13,315 bases of DNA, from positions 1 through 13,315 of the forward strand of contig CAMTNN010000026.1 in NCBI GenBank assembly GCA_947073895.1. The letters are read 5' to 3'. Shown in pieces: positions 1-7,021 of the stretch. Position numbers and translations under genes: made by a program. The notes under the pieces were generated by a model that was not told where the DNA came from, did no database searches, and worked only from the letters and a program-made list of their open reading frames with translations. The stretch's first letter is position 1. The number at the start of each line of letters is the position of its first letter. This stretch comes from an uncultured cyanobacterium. Lineage in GTDB: Bacteria; Cyanobacteriota; Vampirovibrionia; Gastranaerophilales; Gastranaerophilaceae.

Positions 1-765
1 GACAGAGAGAGAGAAAGAAAGAGAAAGAGAAAGAGAGAAATAAAGAATGAACCCTTAGATCAACAAATAGTAAAGAAATTATTGTAAATATTTTATCAGT
101 AGCTTTTCAATTGGAGTGGGTCTTTAAAGAATAATTTTTTCTTATATCTTTTTATTAGTTAAATGCATTTTATACATCAAACATATTAATAATATTGAGT
201 ATTTTGAGAATCAAATAATACATAAAAAATTGTTCAACTTTTATATTTATATCCTTTCATACCTTAAAATATCATTAATGAATATTTAATACTATCCATA
301 ACTGAGGATCCTATATCTAATGTTGAATACTAAATTGTTTCAAAACATACAAAATATTCTTTGGGAGTTAAGCATAGTAAAAGAGCATAAAATATTAAAA
401 ATGAATCATTAAGAAATATATTCAAAAGCCCTTATATGATACCACCTAACATAGTGAGAGAGTATTTAAAATGCATTATATATCTGTGTACATTGTCTAA
501 CAATCAGTTTACTTAAAAAACATTGTCAGCCTTTCTAGAAGAGAAATTATTTTATCAGTACATATATTTTTAAAATTTCAAAATAGCAAAAACTCTTTGA
601 AGTTAAACATTAAGAAAATGCTAATTTCAAGCACAGTGAGAAAATGTGTCAATAGTATTTCCATGGTGTTTGTAGAACATGATTTTAATATTTTCAACTG
701 TTAATATTCAACAAACAGAATAATTTTTAAGATGTACTTCATTGTTATGTCTCTCTTTTTCTTTC
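1..765. other. CpG-free, probably non-bacterial (host-like) segment
   Basis: I see no CG dinucleotide from base 1 to the first one at 798-799, whereas the bacterial sequence after that has CG every few dozen bases. No long open frame exists on either strand. The segment starts with a GA-rich simple repeat and is otherwise AT-rich with many TG and CA steps, as in methylated vertebrate DNA. Loosely similar words recur, for example ttttatcagta at about 92 and 551, and ctttg(gg)agttaa(g/a)cat near 359 and 595, hinting at a degenerate internal repeat. The join to bacterial coding sequence lies roughly at 750-775, inside a pyrimidine-rich stretch. Vertebrate origin is inferred from composition. An assembly chimera is the simplest explanation. 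Confidence 0.7.
3..41. repeat. GA/GAAA microsatellite
   Basis: An uninterrupted purine run of GA and GAAA units sits at the very end of the window. Such simple repeats are common in vertebrate genomes and often end contigs. It is similar in kind, on the opposite strand, to the pyrimidine-rich stretch at 750-766 where the bacterial gene breaks off. Confidence 0.85.
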
Positions 766-1827
766 TGATTTTATTAGTTTGGCAAGTCTCAAAAATTCGT
801 CAATATCCTCTTGAGTTTCTGTTGGAATTCCTAGCATTGAGTATATTTTAAGTCCTCTTAGCCCGTTTTCACGCGCAATTCGAACAGCATTTAAGATTTG
901 TTCTTCTTTTAGGTTTTTATTAATGAAGCGTCTTAATCGTTCACTCGCTGCTTCAATTGCAATTGTAGATGTCCTTTGTTCGCCTTTTACTAAAGTTTGA
1001 ACCAATTCTGGTGTAACAGAATCTGTACGCAGCGAAGAAATTCCAAGCTCAATATTTACTCCGGAGTCCATTTTATCCCGCAGATACTTCATAATATTAT
1101 TGAATTCAGGATGAGCACTAATTTGTGCTCCCAATAATGCGATTTTGTTAGTCTGTTTTAATCCTAATTCAATTGCGTCAATAATTTTTTCATAATCATA
1201 GTGTCTGAAAGGCAAATTCAAATAAGATGCGGTACAAAAAGCACAGCGGTTCATACATCCGCGTGCAACTTCTATAATAAAGGTGTCTTTAAAATAGCTT
1301 TTATCACTCACAATCGGGGTATAGATAACATTATTAAGCGTTTCTGTTACTTTTTTTACTTTTGTAGTTATAGAAGGCACATAAATCCCCTCCAGTCCAG
1401 AAAGCTCTCTAAGTGTCTCAGCTTTATTCATTCCTTTTGCGAGAATCTTCACGACAGATTTAAAATTCTCTTCACCGTCGCCAATCATCATAAAATCAAA
1501 AATTTGTTTTAATGGTTCCGGATTTGTAGTTATAACAGGCCCTCCTGCAAAAATCAGCGGATAATCTTCTCCGCGCTCGTTTGCAAGGAAAGGTATATTA
1601 TTTTTCTCCAAAATCTCAAAGACACCGAGAAAATCAAAGTCAAAAGACAATGAAAATGCAATTGCTCCGGTTGTTTTAATATTAAAATACGCAGAATCGG
1701 TACTAATTCTCTCCGTGTTTATTAATTCGGAAGCAATCTTACAAAGCCACATATACCCAAGTGAAGAGAGTGCAAACTCTTCGATTGCAGGATATGCCAT
1801 TATTAGGTTGTAGTTTGACTTTGCCAT
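745..1827 (-). CDS. B12-binding-type radical SAM protein, C-terminus lost at the join
   Basis: This is a radical SAM enzyme with an N-terminal region of the cobalamin-binding-like Rossmann type (about residues 1-150). The iron-sulfur ligands are C191, C195 and C198 in the motif CMNRCAFC. The frame gives 360 residues and stays family-like up to roughly LAKLIKSE. The last few residues (RKRET) come from low-complexity sequence at the junction with the CpG-free segment. Relatives usually continue with another 100-200 residues, so the natural C-terminus is missing and the stop is probably artificial. It follows the AI-2E gene with one base between stop and start (TAA-T-ATG) and has no clear Shine-Dalgarno site, so it is probably translated by coupling. 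The substrate cannot be told from the sequence. Confidence 0.8.
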   Translation of the reverse strand: MAKSNYNLIMAYPAIEEFALSSLGYMWLCKIASELINTERISTDSAYFNIKTTGAIAFSLSFDFDFLGVFEILEKNNIPFLANERGEDYPLIFAGGPVITTNPEPLKQIFDFMMIGDGEENFKSVVKILAKGMNKAETLRELSGLEGIYVPSITTKVKKVTETLNNVIYTPIVSDKSYFKDTFIIEVARGCMNRCAFCTASYLNLPFRHYDYEKIIDAIELGLKQTNKIALLGAQISAHPEFNNIMKYLRDKMDSGVNIELGISSLRTDSVTPELVQTLVKGEQRTSTIAIEAASERLRRFINKNLKEEQILNAVRIARENGLRGLKIYSMLGIPTETQEDIDEFLRLAKLIKSERKRET

Positions 1828-1828
1828 A

Positions 1829-2854
1829 TTAATTAATGTTCTTTATATATAGTTCTTCAATTAGTACACAAACAGTTGCAGCAATTGCTGGAGCAAAGAT
1901 TACACCTACTACTCCAAGATGTTGTGCTGTTATAAATAAGAATAGGTATATAATTAGCGGATGTAAATCTAAAAACTTTCCAAAAATATAAGGTCTTACA
2001 AAGTTATTTTCAGCAAGCTGGGCGATTGCGAAAACTACACAAATTAATACAAGTGTTAAAACACCGGCTTTTGAGGCAGTAATTAAACAGATTACAAGTG
2101 CAATTGCTGGTCCGACAACAGGAACGATATCCAATACTGCAGTGATAAGTCCCAAAAGTACTGCATAATCAACTCCAATAAGCAGAAGCCCAATTGTCAT
2201 TATAACTCCAACACTTGTCATTGTTGCAATTTGAGCGATTACATATCCACCGATTTTCTTTGAAATTGTTTCAATGATTTCATCGGCTTTTTCTTTCATA
2301 TCTGCCGGAAAAAGGCTCATATAAGCTTTTTTTACAGTATCTTTATCTGCCATAAAGTAGAATATAATAATAAGTGCTGCAATTAAATAAACAATTGCCT
2401 GAGCAAAGTTTATACTAATATTAATAGATTGGTTTACGAATTTTGAGGTTATTCCTGATGCAGAGGATATAAAATCTCCTAAATCAATAGCCGCAAGCTC
2501 CGATTTGCTGATAAAAGGTATTGTTGAAACAAATTCTTTTATTGACTCAATATACATAGGAATATGAGCAACAAATGATTTAATTTCGTGTCCTCCCATT
2601 GCAATAAGCGGAATAAAAAATGCACCTGCAATTAAAACTGTTATTAGTAATACAAGTCCTGCTGCAGCATTTCTGTTTAGTTTTTTTGCAAATTTATCTA
2701 CTAACGGGTTTAATGAACACGCTATTACATAGGATGCAAAGAATAGGATTGCAATATCCTTAATTGTTGCAATAAATCTGATTAATAATATCATTACAAT
2801 AAAAAATATAATGTTTTTAGCTGTAAGATATCTTTGAAAAATATTCTCGAACAT
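1829..2854 (-). CDS. AI-2E family membrane transporter
   Basis: A 341-residue polytopic membrane protein. It has paired N-terminal helices (about 15-55), a helix near 65-90, a soluble amphipathic region (about 90-150), then several C-terminal helices. Family signatures include LDIVPVVGP in a re-entrant/transmembrane part and the segment ENNFVRPYIFGK followed by LHPLIIY. The family (PF01594) was named for autoinducer-2 export but also includes cation and unassigned permeases, so the substrate is open. The length is normal. The start is fixed by an AGAGGAG site five bases upstream (2860-2866). It leads a two-gene unit with the radical SAM gene and diverges from the ABC ATPase across 44 bp. Confidence 0.88.
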   Translation of the reverse strand: MFENIFQRYLTAKNIIFFIVMILLIRFIATIKDIAILFFASYVIACSLNPLVDKFAKKLNRNAAAGLVLLITVLIAGAFFIPLIAMGGHEIKSFVAHIPMYIESIKEFVSTIPFISKSELAAIDLGDFISSASGITSKFVNQSINISINFAQAIVYLIAALIIIFYFMADKDTVKKAYMSLFPADMKEKADEIIETISKKIGGYVIAQIATMTSVGVIMTIGLLLIGVDYAVLLGLITAVLDIVPVVGPAIALVICLITASKAGVLTLVLICVVFAIAQLAENNFVRPYIFGKFLDLHPLIIYLFLFITAQHLGVVGVIFAPAIAATVCVLIEELYIKNIN

Positions 2855-2898
2855 AGTAACTCCTCTAATTTTAATATTACCATAAAATATGATAAAAT

Positions 2899-3675
2899 AT
2901 GTCTATGGAAATTTTATTAGATATTAAGAACCTGTCAATTGAATATAAGAGTATAAAAGAGGGTGATAAATCTGTTGTTAAAGCCGTAAATGATGTATCT
3001 CTCAAACTTAAGCGAGGCGAAATATATGCTCTTGCAGGTGAATCAGGCTGCGGAAAATCAACATTAGCTAAAGCAATAACCAAACTGGTCTTGCCAACTT
3101 CAGGTGAAATTCTTTATGAAGGGGTAAATATATATAATATAAAACGTGATTACCCTAAAAATGTACAAATGGTCTTTCAGAACCCGTATTCAAGCTTGAA
3201 TCCTAAGATGAAGATTAAAGATATTTTGGTTGAGCCTCTTGATATTAATACGAAACTTGCAAAAAGCGAAAAAGAAACTCTTGTTGAAGAAGTTCTTTCT
3301 GATGTTGGACTTCCGCTTTCTTGTTTAAACCTTTACCCTCACGAGTTTTCAGGCGGGCAAAGACAGCGTATTGCAATAGCAAGGGCGTTAATACTTAATC
3401 CGAAACTTCTAATTGCAGATGAGCCGGTAAGTGCTCTTGATGCAAGTATTCAAGCTCAGATAATTAATTTATTAAAAGACTTGAGGCTAAAAAGAGATTT
3501 AACAATATTATTTATTTCTCATGATATGAATGTTATTAAATACCTTGCTGACAGAGTTGGTATAATGTATTTCGGCTCACTCGTAGAAGAAAATTATGCG
3601 GGAACAATATTCCGTTACCCTAAAGAAGATTATACAAAGAAACTTATTAGTGCAGTACCTGTTTTGAAGTATTAA
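2899..3675 (+). CDS. OppF/DppF-type ABC transporter ATPase (orphan)
   Basis: A 258-residue ATP-binding subunit of the oligopeptide/nickel family. Walker A is GESGCGKST at residues 47-55. The Q-loop reads FQNPYSSLNP, the signature is FSGGQRQR, Walker B is LLIADEPVSALD, and the H-loop is SHD. The end (EDYTKKLISAVP) is the start of the C-terminal region typical of OppF/DppF, but the usual extension of some 50 residues is short. No permease, binding protein or OppD partner lies beside it, so the partner subunits must be elsewhere. No Shine-Dalgarno site precedes either ATG (2899 or 2905). A TATGAT -10-like box at 2888-2893 would start the message almost on the first ATG, suggesting a leaderless mRNA. 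Confidence 0.85.
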   Translation: MSMEILLDIKNLSIEYKSIKEGDKSVVKAVNDVSLKLKRGEIYALAGESGCGKSTLAKAITKLVLPTSGEILYEGVNIYNIKRDYPKNVQMVFQNPYSSLNPKMKIKDILVEPLDINTKLAKSEKETLVEEVLSDVGLPLSCLNLYPHEFSGGQRQRIAIARALILNPKLLIADEPVSALDASIQAQIINLLKDLRLKRDLTILFISHDMNVIKYLADRVGIMYFGSLVEENYAGTIFRYPKEDYTKKLISAVPVLKY

Positions 3676-3705
3676 GTTTTGTAACGAATTTTATCAACTC
3701 TGAAA

Positions 3706-3734
3706 TTGAACAAAATTTATATACTTTATATCTA
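3706..3734 (+). promoter_or_regulatory. putative sigma-70-type promoter of the EF-hand-like gene
   Basis: TTGAAC (3706-3711) and TATCTA (3729-3734) are separated by 17 bases, about 30 bases upstream of the ATG at 3767. The -35 is good and the -10 is weak. An AGGAG ribosome site follows at 3754-3758. Confidence 0.4.
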
Positions 3735-3766
3735 TGTAAGATGAATTTAAAATAGGAGCAGTAATT

Positions 3767-4066
3767 ATGTCAGCTAATATTAATGCAAATGTTTTGAAAA
3801 ACTTTATAATCAAAAACATTGGTTCTAATCATTTAACAGAAAAAACTGCTCAAAAAGCAGGTATTTCAAAAGAACAGTTTGAAGAAGCTAATGTTGATGA
3901 AAATAAATATCTTGAATTAGATGAAATTCTTCAGGATTCAGATTTGTACGAACAGTTCGCAACAATGTATGTTGAAGAACAGGACAATAAAAAGGCAGCT
4001 AAAGACGAGGAAGCAGAGAAAAAGGAACAAACCGAAATCAAAGGCAAAAACGGTGCAGGCGTTTAA
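3767..4066 (+). CDS. small acidic protein with an EF-hand-like loop
   Basis: A 99-residue soluble protein that I do not recognise as a named family. Residues 8-40 look helical. Residues 42-53 (NVDENKYLELDE) fit the spacing of an EF-hand calcium loop: N42, D44 and N46 at positions 1, 3 and 5, hydrophobic L49 at 8, E50 at 9 and E53 at 12. The usual glycine at position 6 is replaced by lysine. Helices predicted on both sides would complete one EF-hand. The tail (about 70-99) is a charged, Lys/Glu-rich low-complexity stretch. It has an AGGAG site, its own likely promoter and a terminator, so it is probably monocistronic. No signal peptide or membrane helix is seen. Calcium binding is inferred from one loop only. 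Confidence 0.75.
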   Translation: MSANINANVLKNFIIKNIGSNHLTEKTAQKAGISKEQFEEANVDENKYLELDEILQDSDLYEQFATMYVEEQDNKKAAKDEEAEKKEQTEIKGKNGAGV

Positions 4067-4144
4067 TTCAAATTAGATTAAGTGAGAGAGCTAAAGAAGA
4101 GAACAAAAAGAGAGTAGAAAGAAAAATAGAGAATAAGGTATTTT

Positions 4145-4173
4145 AAAACGGAATCCACAGGGTTCCGTTTTTT
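4145..4173 (+). terminator. rho-independent terminator
   Basis: A 12-bp stem (arms 4145-4156 and 4160-4171, one T-G wobble) closes a three-base loop and runs into a T tract. It ends the EF-hand-like gene. The 80 bases between that gene's stop and the hairpin are a purine-rich trailer. Confidence 0.9.
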
Positions 4174-4245
4174 ATTATTAACCGGTTGTTCAATGGATAA
4201 AATTTTTGAATAAGCAATACTTTTATTAAAAGGAGTTTGTTTATT

Positions 4246-5253
4246 ATGAAAATGCTAATGTTTGATTTCAGAGATTCTGAACGTGAATTTTTTAATACAC
4301 ATGAGTTTAAAGATTTTGATATAACTTTTATTGATGAGCCGCTTAATGAAATGTCTCAATTAACGGAAGATCAGTTAAACGAAACAGATGTCATTAGTGT
4401 TTTTATTAATTCAAATGTAACAGAAGAGGTATTGAGCAAATTTAAGAATCTAAGAATTATTGCAACCCGTTCAACAGGATTTAACCATATAGATGTAAAA
4501 TATTGCACTCAGAATAATATTGCTGTTTTTAATGTTGAGAGCTACGGTCATACGGCTGTTGCACAGTATACAATAGGGTTGATGATATCTATGATAAGAA
4601 ATATGCTACCTGCTTATTTTGCGGTACAAAAAAATCTGATAAATTATGCTGATTATGAAGGACGTAACCTTGAAAATATGACAATTGGTATTATTGGTGG
4701 CGGAGCAATTGGAAGCGGAGTTGCTCAAATTGCTCATTCTATTGGAATGCGAGTTCTAGTATATTCTTATAAAAAATCAGATGCTCTAAAAGATATTGTA
4801 GAATTTGTTGAGTATGATGAGTTGTTGAAGAACTCTGATATAATATCTCTCCATATTCCTTATACTCCAGAAACATATCATTTGTTGAACGCTGAATCAT
4901 TTAATAAGATGAAGGACGGAGTTTATATTATTAATACTGCTCGTGGAGAACTGGTTGATATTGTAGCACTTTACGAAAATCTGCTGAGTGAAAAGGTTAA
5001 AGGTGCCGCTCTGGATGTAATTGAATGTGAACAACTCTCTTTTGGCGGAGATCTTCTTGATGATTTGAAGCAGCCGGATCAAAAATGTTTAACAAGTGCA
5101 CTTGTGACAGAAAAGCTTCTAGCATTTAAAAATGTAATAATTACTCCGCATATTGCTTATAATACAAAAGAGTCTGTTAATAAGCTTCTGGAAACAACCT
5201 TTAACAGTATAAAAGACTATGCTAAGGGTTTGCATACAAATCGTGTTTTATAA
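4246..5253 (+). CDS. D-2-hydroxyacid dehydrogenase, D-lactate dehydrogenase type
   Basis: An NAD-dependent dehydrogenase of 335 residues that interconverts 2-keto acids and D-2-hydroxy acids. The dinucleotide-binding motif is GGGAIG at 151-156. The catalytic triad is visible as R233 (NTARGELVD), E262 (DVIECEQ) and H302 (TPHIAYNT). The stretch DIISLHIPYTPETYHLLN and the extended region after DVIECE resemble fermentative D-lactate dehydrogenase, so pyruvate to D-lactate is the likeliest reaction, though other 2-keto acids cannot be excluded. I chose ATG 4246 over an upstream TTG at 4237, because the AGGAG site (4231-4235) is one base from the TTG but ten from this ATG. It converges with the YqeG-type gene, with only two bases between stop codons. 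Confidence 0.87.
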   Translation: MKMLMFDFRDSEREFFNTHEFKDFDITFIDEPLNEMSQLTEDQLNETDVISVFINSNVTEEVLSKFKNLRIIATRSTGFNHIDVKYCTQNNIAVFNVESYGHTAVAQYTIGLMISMIRNMLPAYFAVQKNLINYADYEGRNLENMTIGIIGGGAIGSGVAQIAHSIGMRVLVYSYKKSDALKDIVEFVEYDELLKNSDIISLHIPYTPETYHLLNAESFNKMKDGVYIINTARGELVDIVALYENLLSEKVKGAALDVIECEQLSFGGDLLDDLKQPDQKCLTSALVTEKLLAFKNVIITPHIAYNTKESVNKLLETTFNSIKDYAKGLHTNRVL

Positions 5254-5255
5254 AG

Positions 5256-5732
5256 CTATTTTTTTATAGTGCTTCTTTCAAGTGCACGTACAAATTTTGT
5301 CGGCAGATTTTCTTTCGGGTTAATCGAGCCGACTAGAATTGTTTTGCAGCCGAGTCTTTTACCTGCAAGAATATCTGTAAGCGGTCTGTCTCCTACCATT
5401 ATTGCGCAAGATGGCTCGATTCCTACTTCTTCAAGGTATTTTGCCATTATTTTAGGGTTTGGTTTATCTGCTTTTCCAATAACTCTGCAAGGTGCAAGCT
5501 TAGAGGCATTTTCGATATATTTTTCGTTTTTGTTGTTAGATATAATTGCAACTTCAAAATCTTTTATAAAAGTATTAAACCATTCGACAGTTTCAGGCAG
5601 AAAATTAGCTGCTTTTGAAACCATAACAGTAGAATCAAGGTCAAACATTATACATTTAATACCTTGTTGCTTAAGTTCTTCAAAATTTATTTCATATACA
5701 TTTTTTAAATTATAATCAGGTTTTAAAAACAT
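5256..5732 (-). CDS. yqeG: YqeG-family HAD phosphatase (class IIIA)
   Basis: A 158-residue haloacid dehalogenase-type phosphatase. Motif I is DLDST, with nucleophile D31 and acid/base D33. Motif II is IISNN, motif III the lysine of GKADKPNP, and motif IV the MVGDRPLTDI segment. There is no large cap domain, as in YqeG and other type IIIA enzymes. The natural substrate of YqeG is not established. The start at MFLKPDY is preferred over one nine codons upstream because an AGAGG site sits five bases before it. That site lies next to the stop of the U32 gene, eight bases upstream, so this is the last gene of the DUF4127-U32-YqeG operon. Confidence 0.87.
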   Translation of the reverse strand: MFLKPDYNLKNVYEINFEELKQQGIKCIMFDLDSTVMVSKAANFLPETVEWFNTFIKDFEVAIISNNKNEKYIENASKLAPCRVIGKADKPNPKIMAKYLEEVGIEPSCAIMVGDRPLTDILAGKRLGCKTILVGSINPKENLPTKFVRALERSTIKK

Positions 5733-5740
5733 CGTTACCT

Positions 5741-7009
5741 CTAATCTCCGCAAGCACATTTCTGTGATTCACAAACTCCGCCTTTTATTCCGATTGTACG
5801 AGCCATTGCGTAATTGTACTCTACAGGCGCTTTTGCGAATTTGACCCACAAATCGTCGTTTGTGTTAGCAAGTTCTAGTTCTTCACCTTTTAAAGTTTTT
5901 ATTTCAGTAACTTGAGTAATAAACTTTTCGGATGGTGAAATTATTTCAATATCTTCGTTTTTGAAAAATTTGTTTTTAATTTTGATACGATACCAGGCTT
6001 CATCTTTTTCACAAATTTCACATAAGAAATCTGCTCCTGCAAGACCTTTTGAAATATCATAGCTGTAACCGTCTTTTGGATAACCTTCTCCTAAATAGAA
6101 ACCTGTTGTATAACCGCGGTTACCTACTTTTAAAAGCTCTTCAAAATAAGGCTGCATATCAGCTTTCGGGTTTTGCATAACTGTGTCAATTGCTTCTCTG
6201 TAAGCTTTTGCTACAGCTGAAACATAGTATAAACTTTTTGTTCTGCCTTCAACTTTGAATGAGTCAATTCCTGCTTCAATCATATCTTTCAAGTGTTTTA
6301 CAAGACATAAATCTTTTGTAGAAAGGATATGAGTACCCTTTTCATCCTGAACGATTTCCTGATATTCGCCAGGGCGTGTGTCTTCAACAAGCTTATAGCT
6401 CCAACGGCAAGGCTGAGAGCAATTTCCTGAATTAGCTTTGCGCTCACCATTTGTCATATAATCACTCAAGAGGCAACGGCCTGAAAATGAAACGCATTGT
6501 GCCCCATGGATAAAACATTCAAGTTCCATATCAGGCACTTTCTGTTTTATCTCAGCAACATCTTTTATAGGAAGCTCGCGCGCCAAAATTGCACGTGTAG
6601 CGCCCATATCTTGCCAGAAACGAACTGCTTCATAGTTAAGAATATTTGCCTGAGTTGATACGTGAATATCAGTTTTAGGCATATATTTTTGCGCAAGTCT
6701 CATAATCCCAACATCAGATATAATCAAAGCATCAGGAGATGTTTGGGTAATTTTTTCCATCGCTGATTCAAGCTGTTTAATATCATTATTGAATGCAAAA
6801 ATATTTAAGGTCAGATAAGCTTTTGCACCCATTTCATGCGCTGTGTCAATTGCAAGTTTAAGATTATCAAGAGTAATCAATTCCCCTTTTCTCATAGCTC
6901 TCAAACTAAAATCAACAACGCCCAAATAAACAGCATCTGCGCCGTATTTAATCGCATATTTAAGTTTTTCCACATTGCCAGCTGGCATTAATAATTCAGG
7001 TTTAATCAT
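5741..7009 (-). CDS. trhP: U32 peptidase-family protein, TrhP-like tRNA hydroxylation factor
   Basis: 422 residues, the usual length for the TrhP branch of peptidase family U32. Members use prephenate and an iron-sulfur centre to hydroxylate U34 of tRNA (ho5U), not to cut proteins. The sequence has the family opening KPELLMPAGN, a TIM-barrel-like N-terminal half, and cysteines C172, C179, C197 and C201 in the block around HGAQC, SGRC and GNCSQPC, the likely cluster ligands. A C-terminal beta domain ends in a short Cys-rich tail (CESQKCACGD). RlhA, the 23S rRNA paralogue, is longer. The start lies 12 bases after the DUF4127 stop with AGG almost touching the ATG, a poor spacing that suggests coupled translation. 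Confidence 0.85.
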   Translation of the reverse strand: MIKPELLMPAGNVEKLKYAIKYGADAVYLGVVDFSLRAMRKGELITLDNLKLAIDTAHEMGAKAYLTLNIFAFNNDIKQLESAMEKITQTSPDALIISDVGIMRLAQKYMPKTDIHVSTQANILNYEAVRFWQDMGATRAILARELPIKDVAEIKQKVPDMELECFIHGAQCVSFSGRCLLSDYMTNGERKANSGNCSQPCRWSYKLVEDTRPGEYQEIVQDEKGTHILSTKDLCLVKHLKDMIEAGIDSFKVEGRTKSLYYVSAVAKAYREAIDTVMQNPKADMQPYFEELLKVGNRGYTTGFYLGEGYPKDGYSYDISKGLAGADFLCEICEKDEAWYRIKIKNKFFKNEDIEIISPSEKFITQVTEIKTLKGEELELANTNDDLWVKFAKAPVEYNYAMARTIGIKGGVCESQKCACGD

Positions 7010-7021
7010 ACCTTGATTTTA

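Noticed and set aside
1201..1512. Plus-strand 103-residue frame
   Set aside because: It lies wholly within the radical SAM gene on the other strand, has no ribosome site and no family features; it is a shadow frame.
5254..5275. Shared bidirectional terminator between the converging dehydrogenase and YqeG genes
   Set aside because: There is a T run and a short imperfect AAGC/GCTT inverted repeat, but the stem is weak and lies mostly inside the YqeG coding end.
5269..5715. Plus-strand 148-residue frame opposite the YqeG gene
   Set aside because: The minus-strand product has all HAD motifs; this frame is its antisense shadow, and is rich in Ser, Ile and Phe as such shadows are.
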